From assembly GCA_023396555.1 (NCBI GenBank), contig JAEWWC010000005.1, positions 1 through 5,027 on the forward strand: 5,027 nt of DNA. The letters are read 5' to 3'. Origin of the DNA: Bacillota bacterium (GTDB taxonomy: Bacteria > Bacillota > Clostridia > Christensenellales > SZUA-584). The notes beneath the pieces were generated by a model. That model ran no database searches. It saw nothing but the letters and a program-made list of their open reading frames with translations, and was not told the DNA's origin. Positions 1-5,027 of this stretch are shown here, one piece after another; the stretch's first letter is position 1; every line of letters begins with the position of its first letter. The position numbers were made by a program, and so were the translations under genes.

Positions 1-42
1 AGGTGGCAACGGGGAAATAACAGGAAAGCCGGACGGTGAAAT
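1..42. other. Leader upstream of the LCP gene, possible end of an upstream gene
   Basis: Only 42 bases precede the LCP start. Plus-strand frames end at TAA (18-20) and TGA (37-39), so an upstream gene could end here and be co-transcribed with the LCP gene, but too little is visible to say which frame is real. No convincing promoter is seen. The only ribosome-binding-like sequence is a weak GGTGA at 35-39. Confidence 0.3.
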
Positions 43-1125
43 ATGGAACAAAACGGAAACAAAATGTATATCGACGAATCACAGCTGCAGTGGAAAAAAT
101 CTCAGCAGGCACAGCAGCCGCAGAGAAAGGCACCGAAGCACCGGAGCGTGCGCGCGCTGGTGGCGGTATTTGTTGTGCTGATGGTGGCGCTGGTGGGCGT
201 GGGTTTCGCGGTATATTATTCGCAGATATGGGGTACGCTGAGCGCAGACGATACCACCCCGCTGGAGGACGAGGGCGCGGACGACGTAGCGGGTCTGCCC
301 GAGGTCACGTTCGACGAGGGCGACGCGGCAAATATCGTGAAATCGGGGGGCGAGACGGACATACTGCTGATTGGCGTGGACAACCGAGACAGCGGCAAAT
401 TCTCAGGCCGGTCCGACGTGATGATGTATCTGCGCGTCAACCCGGACAAAGGGACCATTAAGCTGGCTTCGTTTATGCGCGACACACTGGTGAAGATAGA
501 CGGGCATGACAAGAACAAGCTGAATACGGCATACGGCTTTGGCAGCATCGAACTGGCAAAAAGGACGTATTATCAGAGCTTTGGCCTAACGCCCGACTAC
601 TATATGGTGGTCAACTTCTTTGGCATGGAGGATATCATCAACGCGCTGGGTGGCGTGGAGGTGGACGTAAAAAGCGACGAATTGAAAAGCATGAACACCA
701 GTATCAATGAGGTGAATAACATAGATTCCGGCGGCAAAGTTAAAGATGTGAAAGCAGGCAAACAAACACTGAACGGGCGGCAGGCGGTGGCATACATGCG
801 CGTGCGGCACCCCGGCGGGGATTCGGGCCGTATACAGCGCCAGCAGAACGTGCTTAAAGCGCTGTTCAAGGAGATGAAGAACGTCAGCGCGGGCGAGATA
901 CCCGGCCTGCTGAATGCGATGGTGAAATACGTACGTACTGATATGCCGCTGGGCACGATGCTGGACCTCGCCAACGCGGTAAAGGGCATGGAAGGCAGCA
1001 GTGATCTTGATATGTTCCGCTATCCGCAGGAATACAAGGACGGCAACTACAAGAGCATGGCGGTCGTGCAGCCCACCAGCGTCGAGAAGGAATTGGAGAA
1101 GCTGAAAGATTTTCTGGAGAACTGA
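43..1125 (+). CDS. LCP (LytR-CpsA-Psr) family cell-wall glycopolymer transferase
   Basis: The 360-residue protein has a short basic, Gln-rich cytoplasmic tail (about 1-36), one membrane segment (about 37-58), an acidic linker (about 66-100) and an LCP domain (about 104-284). LCP hallmarks are DILLIGVDNR (106-115), RSD (123-125), the FMRD segment with Arg146 and Asp147, KLNTAYG (159-165), and YMRVRHPGGDSGRIQRQQ (251-268) with Arg253, Arg255, Asp260, Arg263 and Arg266. In characterised members these Arg/Asp residues bind the pyrophosphate-lipid substrate and metal. Known members move teichoic acids or capsule polymers from undecaprenyl carriers to peptidoglycan outside the membrane; which polymer this one uses cannot be told. 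The ATG at 43 is chosen because it includes the full cytoplasmic tail and has a weak GGTGA just upstream; an ATG at 64 is an alternative with no better site. The C-terminal 75 residues after the core are helix-like and end in a charged Glu/Lys stretch. Family assignment is confident, substrate is not. Confidence 0.95.
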   Translation: MEQNGNKMYIDESQLQWKKSQQAQQPQRKAPKHRSVRALVAVFVVLMVALVGVGFAVYYSQIWGTLSADDTTPLEDEGADDVAGLPEVTFDEGDAANIVKSGGETDILLIGVDNRDSGKFSGRSDVMMYLRVNPDKGTIKLASFMRDTLVKIDGHDKNKLNTAYGFGSIELAKRTYYQSFGLTPDYYMVVNFFGMEDIINALGGVEVDVKSDELKSMNTSINEVNNIDSGGKVKDVKAGKQTLNGRQAVAYMRVRHPGGDSGRIQRQQNVLKALFKEMKNVSAGEIPGLLNAMVKYVRTDMPLGTMLDLANAVKGMEGSSDLDMFRYPQEYKDGNYKSMAVVQPTSVEKELEKLKDFLEN

Positions 1126-1181
1126 CGCCAGATAATTTGCGAGGTACTGTGATGACCGATATGAGCAGCTATATAGCAACG

Positions 1182-1220
1182 AAAAAGGGCAGAGCCTTCC
1201 ATGGGCTTTGCCTTTGTCAT
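1182..1220. terminator. Likely bidirectional Rho-independent terminator between convergent genes
   Basis: GGCAGAGCC (1188-1196) pairs with GGCTTTGCC (1204-1212) around a 7-base loop, giving a 9-bp stem with one G-U pair on the plus strand. On the plus strand it is followed by TTTGTCATTT, and read on the minus strand it is followed by CTTTTTC, so it could stop transcripts from both sides. It lies 62 bases after the LCP stop and about 165 bases after the hydrolase stop, where convergent transcripts would meet. On the minus strand the stem has one A-C mismatch. Both T-tracts are imperfect, hence moderate confidence. Confidence 0.6.
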
Positions 1221-1365
1221 TTATGGTATGCTGCTGTCTGGTGCTGCGGGCATGAATCTGCTGGCAGAGGCTTTTGGCGGCCTGAACTGGATACGCTGCA
1301 ACACATAATCCCGCTCATCTATGAAGACGTATGGGAGGAGATCGATCTGGGCCTTTCGTACTGAC
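1201..1365 (+). pseudogene. Possible decayed small membrane-protein ORF (unidentified)
   Basis: The 251-base gap between the LCP and hydrolase genes holds no intact recognisable gene. One plus-strand frame (1201-1308) encodes 35 residues with a membrane-like stretch (FAFVIYGMLLSGAAGMNLLA) and then stops. A second frame, open until 1364, continues with a protein-like acidic tail (IIPLIYEDVWEEIDLG). Joined by a shift near 1270-1300, the two would read as one hydrophobic-then-acidic C-terminus, which suggests a frameshifted remnant. The ATG at 1201 lies in the loop of the proposed terminator and has no ribosome binding site, so a live gene is unlikely. No family is recognised, and chance open frames are a real alternative. 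Confidence 0.15.
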
Positions 1366-1376
1366 GCCGTGCCGCC

Positions 1377-2540
1377 TCAGCCGGAACGGGGATCATTCTC
1401 TTTCGCAGTCTTTTCTTTTCTCAGGTTGCGCACCGACATTCTGATCAGTGTGCCGATAATGTGCGACAGTATCTTACGGGAATCCGCGTCCAGACTGCGG
1501 TACGTGCCGATCATCTTGACAGCGGACTTGCCCCACGCTTCGGTCAGGTCCGCCAGCGACTGTGCCTTTGTCGTTTCAATCAGCTTGAATATCGCTTCCA
1601 CCAGAAGGCGGCGCTGGTCGTCCGGCATGGATTCCAGCCATTCGCTGAGTGTCTTGTGCATGTACAGCGCGCCGTCCGTCAGCTTTTCGGCGTACACGAA
1701 ATCGCAGTTGCTGACTTCCCATGTGAACGCGTCGTGCTGCATCACGCCGAAACCGGTGCTTTCCACCACGCGGTAACTCTGCGTGTCGGCCAGCAGCATG
1801 CCCACGAACGACGACTCGGGCAGTATCTTGAATACGCGGCTCTCGATGGCGCGGTATTCGGGCGTCTCCAGCACGCTGCTTCTGAAGCCAGGGCCGTCGT
1901 GGTTATACACATCGAGTATGCGGCGCTGCACGGAAGGGCTGCACTTCATGGCGGCGTATACCGCGAGGTTGCCGCCCTTGGAGTGGCCGCCCACGCGCAG
2001 CTTCTGCTTAAACGGCAGGCGCTTGCCCACCGCGTCCAGATACTCCGCTGCCGCCTGCTGAGACGGGACGGGGGAGAGGTAGGCCATGTTGAGGTCCTCC
2101 TTCCAGCCGACGATGGACATGTCGGTGCCGCGGAACGCTATGAAGGCGGTGTCGTCCTCCAGCACGAAGGTGACGGCGGAGAACTGCTGCTCCCTCTCGA
2201 TGTCGAAGGCGTCCGCGAAAAAATGCACGCGTATATCTCGGAAGCGCGGGCTGGCAGCCGCCGCGAACAGCAGCGCGTGCCGGTTACTGGTGCCGTATAT
2301 CACGTGGTCCTTGGGCTGCGCGGCGATGGAGGGGTGCGTCGGGCGGAACATATCGCCGAACAGCTCCGAGCGGTACAGCTGCCGGAGCGGCACAGTTTTG
2401 GCGAACAGCCGCACACCGGAAACTGCGCCGCCAAAGTTGACGTACGCCAGTTCTGACAGAACCAGGCTGTCCACCGCACAGAAGGGCTTCTGTGCCATGT
2501 TGCGCATTTCAGTTTGAACGTAGGTAATAATGTTACCCAT
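1377..2540 (-). CDS. DUF2974 / Mbeg1-like alpha/beta-hydrolase, putative lipase or esterase
   Basis: This 387-residue protein has no signal peptide or membrane segment and should be cytoplasmic. It has a class-3-lipase-like layout: a strand and turn FIAFRGTD (133-140), which in lipases lies near the oxyanion hole; the nucleophile elbow VGGHSKGGNLAVYAA (183-197) with GHSKG and Ser187; NHDGPGF (213-219) with Asp215; and MQHDAFTW (267-274) with His269. Ser187, Asp215 and His269 form a plausible catalytic triad in the right order. The C-terminal part (about 300-387) is helical and ends in a basic, Lys/Arg-rich tail. Fold and hydrolase chemistry are inferred from motifs; the substrate is unknown for this family. 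The start is the ATG at 2540, preceded at 8 nt by GGGAG (2549-2553). A TTG five codons upstream (2555) overlaps that binding site and is rejected. The gene follows the transporter ATPase on the same strand after a 50-base gap containing a hairpin, and converges on the LCP gene. Confidence 0.88.
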   Translation of the reverse strand: MGNIITYVQTEMRNMAQKPFCAVDSLVLSELAYVNFGGAVSGVRLFAKTVPLRQLYRSELFGDMFRPTHPSIAAQPKDHVIYGTSNRHALLFAAAASPRFRDIRVHFFADAFDIEREQQFSAVTFVLEDDTAFIAFRGTDMSIVGWKEDLNMAYLSPVPSQQAAAEYLDAVGKRLPFKQKLRVGGHSKGGNLAVYAAMKCSPSVQRRILDVYNHDGPGFRSSVLETPEYRAIESRVFKILPESSFVGMLLADTQSYRVVESTGFGVMQHDAFTWEVSNCDFVYAEKLTDGALYMHKTLSEWLESMPDDQRRLLVEAIFKLIETTKAQSLADLTEAWGKSAVKMIGTYRSLDADSRKILSHIIGTLIRMSVRNLRKEKTAKENDPRSG

Positions 2541-2548
2541 GAAAAACG

Positions 2549-2553
2549 CTCCC
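2549..2553 (-). promoter_or_regulatory. Ribosome binding site deciding the hydrolase start
   Basis: GGGAG on the minus strand sits 8 nt before the ATG at 2540. Because the in-frame TTG at 2555 shares its final G with this site, translation from the TTG would have no binding site of its own at proper spacing. This supports the shorter protein. Confidence 0.75.
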
Positions 2554-2555
2554 AA

Positions 2556-2584
2556 TATAAAGAAGCGCCGGAGCGCCTCTTGGA
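2556..2584 (-). terminator. Hairpin terminator or attenuator after the ABC ATPase gene
   Basis: On the minus strand AAGAGGCGC (2581-2573) pairs with GCGCTTCTT (2568-2560) around a TCCG loop: nine pairs with one G-U. It is followed by a short T-rich run (TATATT after the stem). It starts about 10 bases after the ATPase stop, the normal place for an operon terminator. The T-tract is interrupted, so termination may be partial. The hydrolase ribosome binding site begins only about 7 bases past the stem, so the hairpin also forms part of that gene's leader. Confidence 0.65.
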
Positions 2585-2589
2585 ATATC

Positions 2590-2598
2590 GTTATAACA
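2590..2598 (-). promoter_or_regulatory. Weak candidate extended -10 promoter for the hydrolase gene
   Basis: The minus strand reads TGTTATAAC, which matches an extended -10 (TG, one base, TATAAT with one mismatch) and overlaps the ATPase stop codon. No acceptable -35 box is seen at the usual distance. If used, the transcript would begin just before the hairpin at 2560-2581 and carry it in its leader. A nine-base match in AT-rich DNA can easily be chance. Confidence 0.2.
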
Positions 2599-3343
2599 CC
2601 TTAGCAAGAAAGCTCTTCAGCCGGTCGGACTGAGGGCTGTCGAACAGCGCCTTCGGGCTGTTCTCTTCCACGATGCGGCCCTCGTCCATGAACAGCACGC
2701 GCGTGCCCACCTCGCGGGCGAAGCCCATCTCGTGCGTCACCACCACCATCGTCATGCCGCCCTGCGCGAGCGACTTCATCACGTCCAGCACTTCGCCCAC
2801 CATCTCGGGGTCGAGCGCGGAGGTGGGCTCGTCGAACAGCATCACATCCGGGTTCATGCACAGCGCGCGCACGATGGCGATGCGCTGTTTCTGCCCGCCC
2901 GAGAGCTGTTTGGGGTAGGCGTTTGCCCGGTCACCGAGGCCCACGCGATGCAGCAACGCCATGGCATCCGATTCGGCTTCCTGCTGCGTCTTTTTCAGCA
3001 GTTTCATGGGGGCGAGCGTCATATTCTTGAGTACGCTCATGTGCGGGAACAGGTTGAACTGCTGGAAAACCATACCCATCTTCTGGCGATGGATGTTAAT
3101 ATCCACCTTGGGGTCGGTGATGTCCGTGCCTTCGAAGAATATCTGGCCGCCCGTGGGCGTCTCGAGCAGGTTCAGGCAGCGCAGGTATGTGGACTTGCCG
3201 GAGCCGGAAGGCCCGATGACCACCGCCACATCTCCCTTTTTGATCTCGGAATCGATACCGTCCAGCGCTTTGATTGTGCCGTAGTGTTTTTCGAGGCCCT
3301 TTGTGCGGATGAGCACATCGCCCTTGTTAAAATTATCGCTCAC
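2591..3343 (-). CDS. Polar amino-acid ABC transporter ATP-binding protein (GlnQ/HisP type)
   Basis: This 250-residue ATPase powers the importer made with the neighbouring permease and binding protein, and acts on the cytoplasmic face of the membrane. All nucleotide-binding motifs are intact: A-loop Tyr21, Walker A GPSGSGKST (44-52), Q-loop Gln94 in MVFQQFNLFPH, signature LSGGQ (147-151), Walker B VMLFDE (167-172) with Glu172, D-loop SALD (175-178) and H-loop His204 in VVTHEMGFAREV. The FQQFNLFPHMSVLKN and EPTSALDPEMVGEVL stretches are typical of the polar amino-acid uptake subfamily, and the length is the family norm. The start is GTG at 3343, with AAGGAGG (3354-3360) 10 nt upstream inside the permease gene. 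The start overlaps the permease end by 11 bp, suggesting coupled translation and roughly equal subunit amounts. The exact amino acid cannot be read from the ATPase. Confidence 0.96.
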   Translation of the reverse strand: MSDNFNKGDVLIRTKGLEKHYGTIKALDGIDSEIKKGDVAVVIGPSGSGKSTYLRCLNLLETPTGGQIFFEGTDITDPKVDINIHRQKMGMVFQQFNLFPHMSVLKNMTLAPMKLLKKTQQEAESDAMALLHRVGLGDRANAYPKQLSGGQKQRIAIVRALCMNPDVMLFDEPTSALDPEMVGEVLDVMKSLAQGGMTMVVVTHEMGFAREVGTRVLFMDEGRIVEENSPKALFDSPQSDRLKSFLAKVL

Positions 3344-4034
3344 TGCGGTTCAGCCTCCTTTCAAGCAGAGAAACACCGCGGGACAGCAGCATGACAAACG
3401 CGAGGTATATCAGCGCCACTGCGATGAGCGGCATGAAAGCGTCAAAAGTACGTCCCTGTATAATGCTGCCGCCGCGTGTCAGATCCTGCAGGCCGATGAA
3501 GCCGCAGACCGACGTCTCTTTCAGCAGGACGATAAATTCGTTGGCGAGCGGCGGTACGACGTTTTTGAAAGCCTGCGGCATGATGATGTGCCACATCGTC
3601 TGAGTATAGTTTAAGCCCAGGCTGCGCCCCGCTTCAAACTGCCCGGTATCAATCGACATGATTCCGCTACGGAATATTTCCGCAACGTAAGCGCCGGAAT
3701 TCACACCGAAAGCGATCATGGCCACAATGGATTTATCGATATCCACTGAACCGAAAATGACAAAATAAATAATGAGCAACTGCACTACAACTGGCGTACC
3801 GCGGATAACTGTGAGATAAAACCTGCATATGGCATTAAGGATTTTCAAACGGCCCGTTTTGTCATGCGTTGAACGAACGACGGCAACAAGAAAACCCAGA
3901 ACCAGACCCATTATAAGCGCAAAAAAAGTGACCTTGAGAGTGATGCCAAGACCATCCAAGAGATATTTCCATCGATCATCGGTGATAAAATTGTTCACGA
4001 ATTTTGTGACAATGCTATTCCACCATTCGGACAT
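3333..4034 (-). CDS. Polar amino-acid ABC transporter permease (HisM/GlnP type)
   Basis: This 233-residue integral membrane protein forms the transport channel, probably as a homodimer since only one permease gene is present. The N-terminus (1-29) is amphipathic, followed by a membrane helix at about 30-54 and others around 84-97, 101-119, 163-182 and 200-217. Family marks are VIRGTPVVVQLLIIYF (77-92) and the EAA coupling loop starting EAGRSLGLNYTQTMWHIIMP (134-153), which docks on the ATPase. NSGAYVAEIFRSGI (112-125) is also typical of His/Gln/Arg-type permeases. The start is the ATG at 4034, with GGGAGG (4044-4049) 9 nt upstream. An in-frame GTG at 4064 would put that binding site inside the coding region and is rejected. 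The end overlaps the ATPase start. A promoter candidate lies about 100 bases upstream, and the binding-protein gene lies beyond it on the same strand. Confidence 0.95.
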   Translation of the reverse strand: MSEWWNSIVTKFVNNFITDDRWKYLLDGLGITLKVTFFALIMGLVLGFLVAVVRSTHDKTGRLKILNAICRFYLTVIRGTPVVVQLLIIYFVIFGSVDIDKSIVAMIAFGVNSGAYVAEIFRSGIMSIDTGQFEAGRSLGLNYTQTMWHIIMPQAFKNVVPPLANEFIVLLKETSVCGFIGLQDLTRGGSIIQGRTFDAFMPLIAVALIYLAFVMLLSRGVSLLERRLNRSER

Positions 4035-4042
4035 GTACAGTA

Positions 4043-4049
4043 ACCTCCC
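4043..4049 (-). promoter_or_regulatory. Ribosome binding site deciding the permease start
   Basis: GGGAGGT on the minus strand lies 8 nt before the ATG at 4034. It is a near-consensus site and falls within the extra codons that a start at the upstream GTG (4064) would add, so it supports the shorter permease. Confidence 0.8.
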
Positions 4050-4059
4050 ATCATGATAA

Positions 4060-4080
4060 ATCACTATAAAGGCCAGTGAT
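4060..4080. repeat. Short inverted repeat in the permease leader
   Basis: ATCACT (4060-4065) and AGTGAT (4075-4080) form a perfect 6-base inverted repeat around a 9-base centre. It lies between the proposed promoter and the permease ribosome binding site. It could be an operator half-site pair or a small RNA hairpin; at this length chance is also possible. Confidence 0.3.
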
Positions 4081-4134
4081 CAAAAATAAAATATAAACGC
4101 AGCCACAAAAAGCCGGAAACATAATATCTGAATT

Positions 4135-4163
4135 ATTATATAGTATTCTTTATATGAGCACAA
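4135..4163 (-). promoter_or_regulatory. Sigma-A-type promoter for the permease-ATPase genes
   Basis: On the minus strand TTGTGC (4163-4158) and a perfect TATAAT (4140-4135) are separated by exactly 17 bases. The -35 box matches the consensus only in TTG, but the -10 and spacing are ideal and the surroundings are AT-rich. Transcription would start near 4128 and give a leader of about 95 bases before the permease ATG. The promoter lies just downstream of the terminator that follows the binding-protein gene, a sensible place for an internal operon promoter. No riboswitch-like structure is recognised in the leader. Confidence 0.6.
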
Positions 4164-4204
4164 CCGAAAATGGAAACAAGTTTGATGCAATTAACAGAAT
4201 ATAT

Positions 4205-4242
4205 ATGGAAAACAAAAGGACCGCTTGAAACAGCGGTCCTTT
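4205..4242 (-). terminator. Strong Rho-independent terminator after the binding-protein gene
   Basis: On the minus strand AAAGGACCGCT (4242-4232) pairs perfectly over 11 bp with AGCGGTCCTTT (4225-4215) around a 6-base loop (GTTTCA). The run TTTTGTTTT (4217-4209) overlaps the end of the stem and continues past it. It begins 15 bases after the binding-protein stop codon. On the plus strand only TTT and then a GCACTT follow, so it mainly serves the minus strand. Confidence 0.92.
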
Positions 4243-4257
4243 GCACTTGCTAAAGAA

Positions 4258-5027
4258 TTATGATGCGCTGATATATTTGTCAATGATGGCTTGGAGTTCA
4301 CCGGATTCCGTCAACTCAGCCAGCGCGGCATTGATGCCGTCAAGCAACTCAGTGTTGCCCTTTGCAATAGCGATGGCATAATCCTCCAGCGCGTATTCGG
4401 TTTCGAGAATCTTGAGACCCTCGTTCTGCTCGACAAATACTTTGGCCGGTTCATTGTCGATAACGACGGCATCTACCTTGCCCTGGAGCAGAGCCTGAAC
4501 GGCATCTGCACCTTTGCTGTAACGATCCATCGCTTCGTCACCGAACTCATCGGAGCAATAAATATCGCCCGTGGTGGAGAGCTGGACACCGATCTTTTTG
4601 CCGGCCAAGTCTGCGGGGCCGGTAATAGCCGAATCTTCCTTGACAATGATGACCTGCTTGCCGGTAGCGTAGGTGGTGGAAAAGTCCACGGAAACCAAAC
4701 GCTCTTCGTTGACTGTCATACCAGCCATGCCGATATCCGCTTTACCGCTCTGAACGGCAGCCAGAATGGAATCAAACTCCATGTCTTCAATCTTGAGAGT
4801 CATACCGAGTTTCTCAGCGACAAGGGCCGCGATTTCGGCGTCGATACCCACGATTTCATTTCCTTCATAGAACTCGTACGGCGGGAACGATGCGTTGGTA
4901 GCCATCACGAGTTCTCCGGCAGCGGGTTCTTCAGCAGCAGGCGTTTCCGTCGCAGCAGGTTCTTCGGCAGCGGGCGCTTCCGTCGCAGCGGGAGCCTCAG
5001 TAGCAGCGGATTCCTCGGGAGCCTTCT
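4258..5027 (-). CDS. Polar amino-acid ABC transporter substrate-binding protein, N-terminus outside the window
   Basis: The reading frame runs to the window edge without a stop, so the gene is cut at its 5' end; 255 residues are visible. Residues 1-38 are a low-complexity Ala/Pro/Glu/Thr linker, and the binding domain begins at about 39 (LVMATNASFPPYEF). The GTG/ATG codons at 4908-4903 fall at the domain edge and are not the start. Family marks are GIDAEIAALVAEKLG (60-74), GKADIGMAGMTVNEERL (94-110) with Arg109, which in this family holds the ligand carboxylate, VDFS (113-116), STTGD (150-154) and VIDNEPA (188-194) with Asp190, which usually contacts the ligand amino group. This is the bilobed SBP_bac_3 fold, catching a polar amino acid outside the membrane. 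A signal peptide with a lipidation Cys is expected beyond 5027 but not seen. The partner permease and ATPase follow downstream past a terminator. Ligand identity is unresolved. Confidence 0.95.
   Translation of the reverse strand, partial: KAPEESAATEAPAATEAPAAEEPAATETPAAEEPAAGELVMATNASFPPYEFYEGNEIVGIDAEIAALVAEKLGMTLKIEDMEFDSILAAVQSGKADIGMAGMTVNEERLVSVDFSTTYATGKQVIIVKEDSAITGPADLAGKKIGVQLSTTGDIYCSDEFGDEAMDRYSKGADAVQALLQGKVDAVVIDNEPAKVFVEQNEGLKILETEYALEDYAIAIAKGNTELLDGINAALAELTESGELQAIIDKYISAS
4924..5007 (-). repeat. Degenerate 33-bp tandem repeat encoding the binding-protein linker
   Basis: Two adjacent 33-base units (4957-4989 and 4924-4956) match at 29 of 33 positions. They encode AATEAPAAEEP and AATETPAAEEP. 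A partial copy precedes them (4990-5007, AATEAP) and a GCTGCC start of another follows. Three of the four differences are at third codon positions, so the peptide is kept while the DNA drifts. The repeats build the flexible tether between the likely lipid anchor and the binding domain, and more units may lie outside the window. Confidence 0.8.

Noticed and set aside
36..461. A 141-codon plus-strand frame overlapping the LCP start
   Set aside because: The product is a Gly/Arg-rich artefact of the GC-rich LCP sequence in another frame, without hydrophobic core or motifs.
586..1179. A 197-codon open frame on the minus strand inside the LCP gene
   Set aside because: It is antisense to the conserved LCP domain, with no motifs and an unusual His/Val-rich composition; it is best seen as a shadow.
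1461..2456. A 331-codon open frame on the plus strand opposite the hydrolase gene
   Set aside because: The translation is rich in His, Arg, Val and Gln with no family motifs, and it is fully antisense to a gene with clear catalytic motifs. GC-rich codon bias on the real strand explains the lack of stops.
2732..3394. A 220-codon open frame on the plus strand opposite the ATPase gene
   Set aside because: It starts with a His-rich low-complexity run that mirrors ATPase codons and lacks any recognisable domain; the minus-strand ATPase has every expected motif.
4035..4204. A riboswitch or T-box in the permease leader
   Set aside because: The AT-rich spacer shows only a promoter and a 6-base inverted repeat. 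No conserved T-box, lysine or glycine riboswitch core is recognisable, and there is no leader terminator before the permease.
4258..4908. Reading the binding-protein gene as complete from the GTG at 4908
   Set aside because: The frame stays open to the window edge, no ribosome binding site precedes 4908, and this start would leave a secreted binding protein with no signal sequence. The gene is truncated by the window instead.

Overview
The window looks like a piece of a chromosome from a Gram-positive, Firmicutes/Clostridia-like bacterium. The reasons are a LytR-CpsA-Psr (LCP) cell-wall ligase, GGAGG-type ribosome binding sites, an amino-acid ABC transporter whose binding protein is apparently membrane-tethered, and moderately GC-rich genes with AT-rich intergenic DNA. 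This placement is inference from gene content, not from a marker gene. I see no mobile elements, CRISPR arrays, rRNA or tRNA.

Layout: (1) 43-1125, plus strand: an LCP-family membrane protein, probably attaching glycopolymers to peptidoglycan. (2) 1126-1376: a convergent intergenic stretch with a likely bidirectional terminator hairpin and a possible decayed small membrane ORF. (3) 1377-2540, minus strand: a cytoplasmic alpha/beta-hydrolase of the DUF2974/Mbeg1-like type with a visible Ser-Asp-His set. (4) 2591-5027, minus strand: a polar amino-acid ABC importer in the order binding protein (5' end cut by the window edge), permease, ATPase. The permease and ATPase genes overlap by 11 bp.

The transporter locus has clear regulatory punctuation. 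A strong hairpin-plus-T-tract terminator lies just after the binding-protein gene. It is followed by an AT-rich spacer with a good sigma-70/sigma-A-like promoter (TTGTGC, 17 nt, TATAAT) ahead of the permease. This fits excess binding protein made from its own upstream promoter and lower, separately driven expression of the membrane and ATPase subunits. A second hairpin lies between the ATPase stop and the ribosome binding site of the hydrolase gene. The hydrolase may therefore be a partly read-through distal gene of the transporter operon or have its own start site.

Nothing here is a clear new system. The most interesting items are the uncharacterised hydrolase behind the transporter, the repeat-built linker of the binding protein, and the internal terminator/promoter arrangement.
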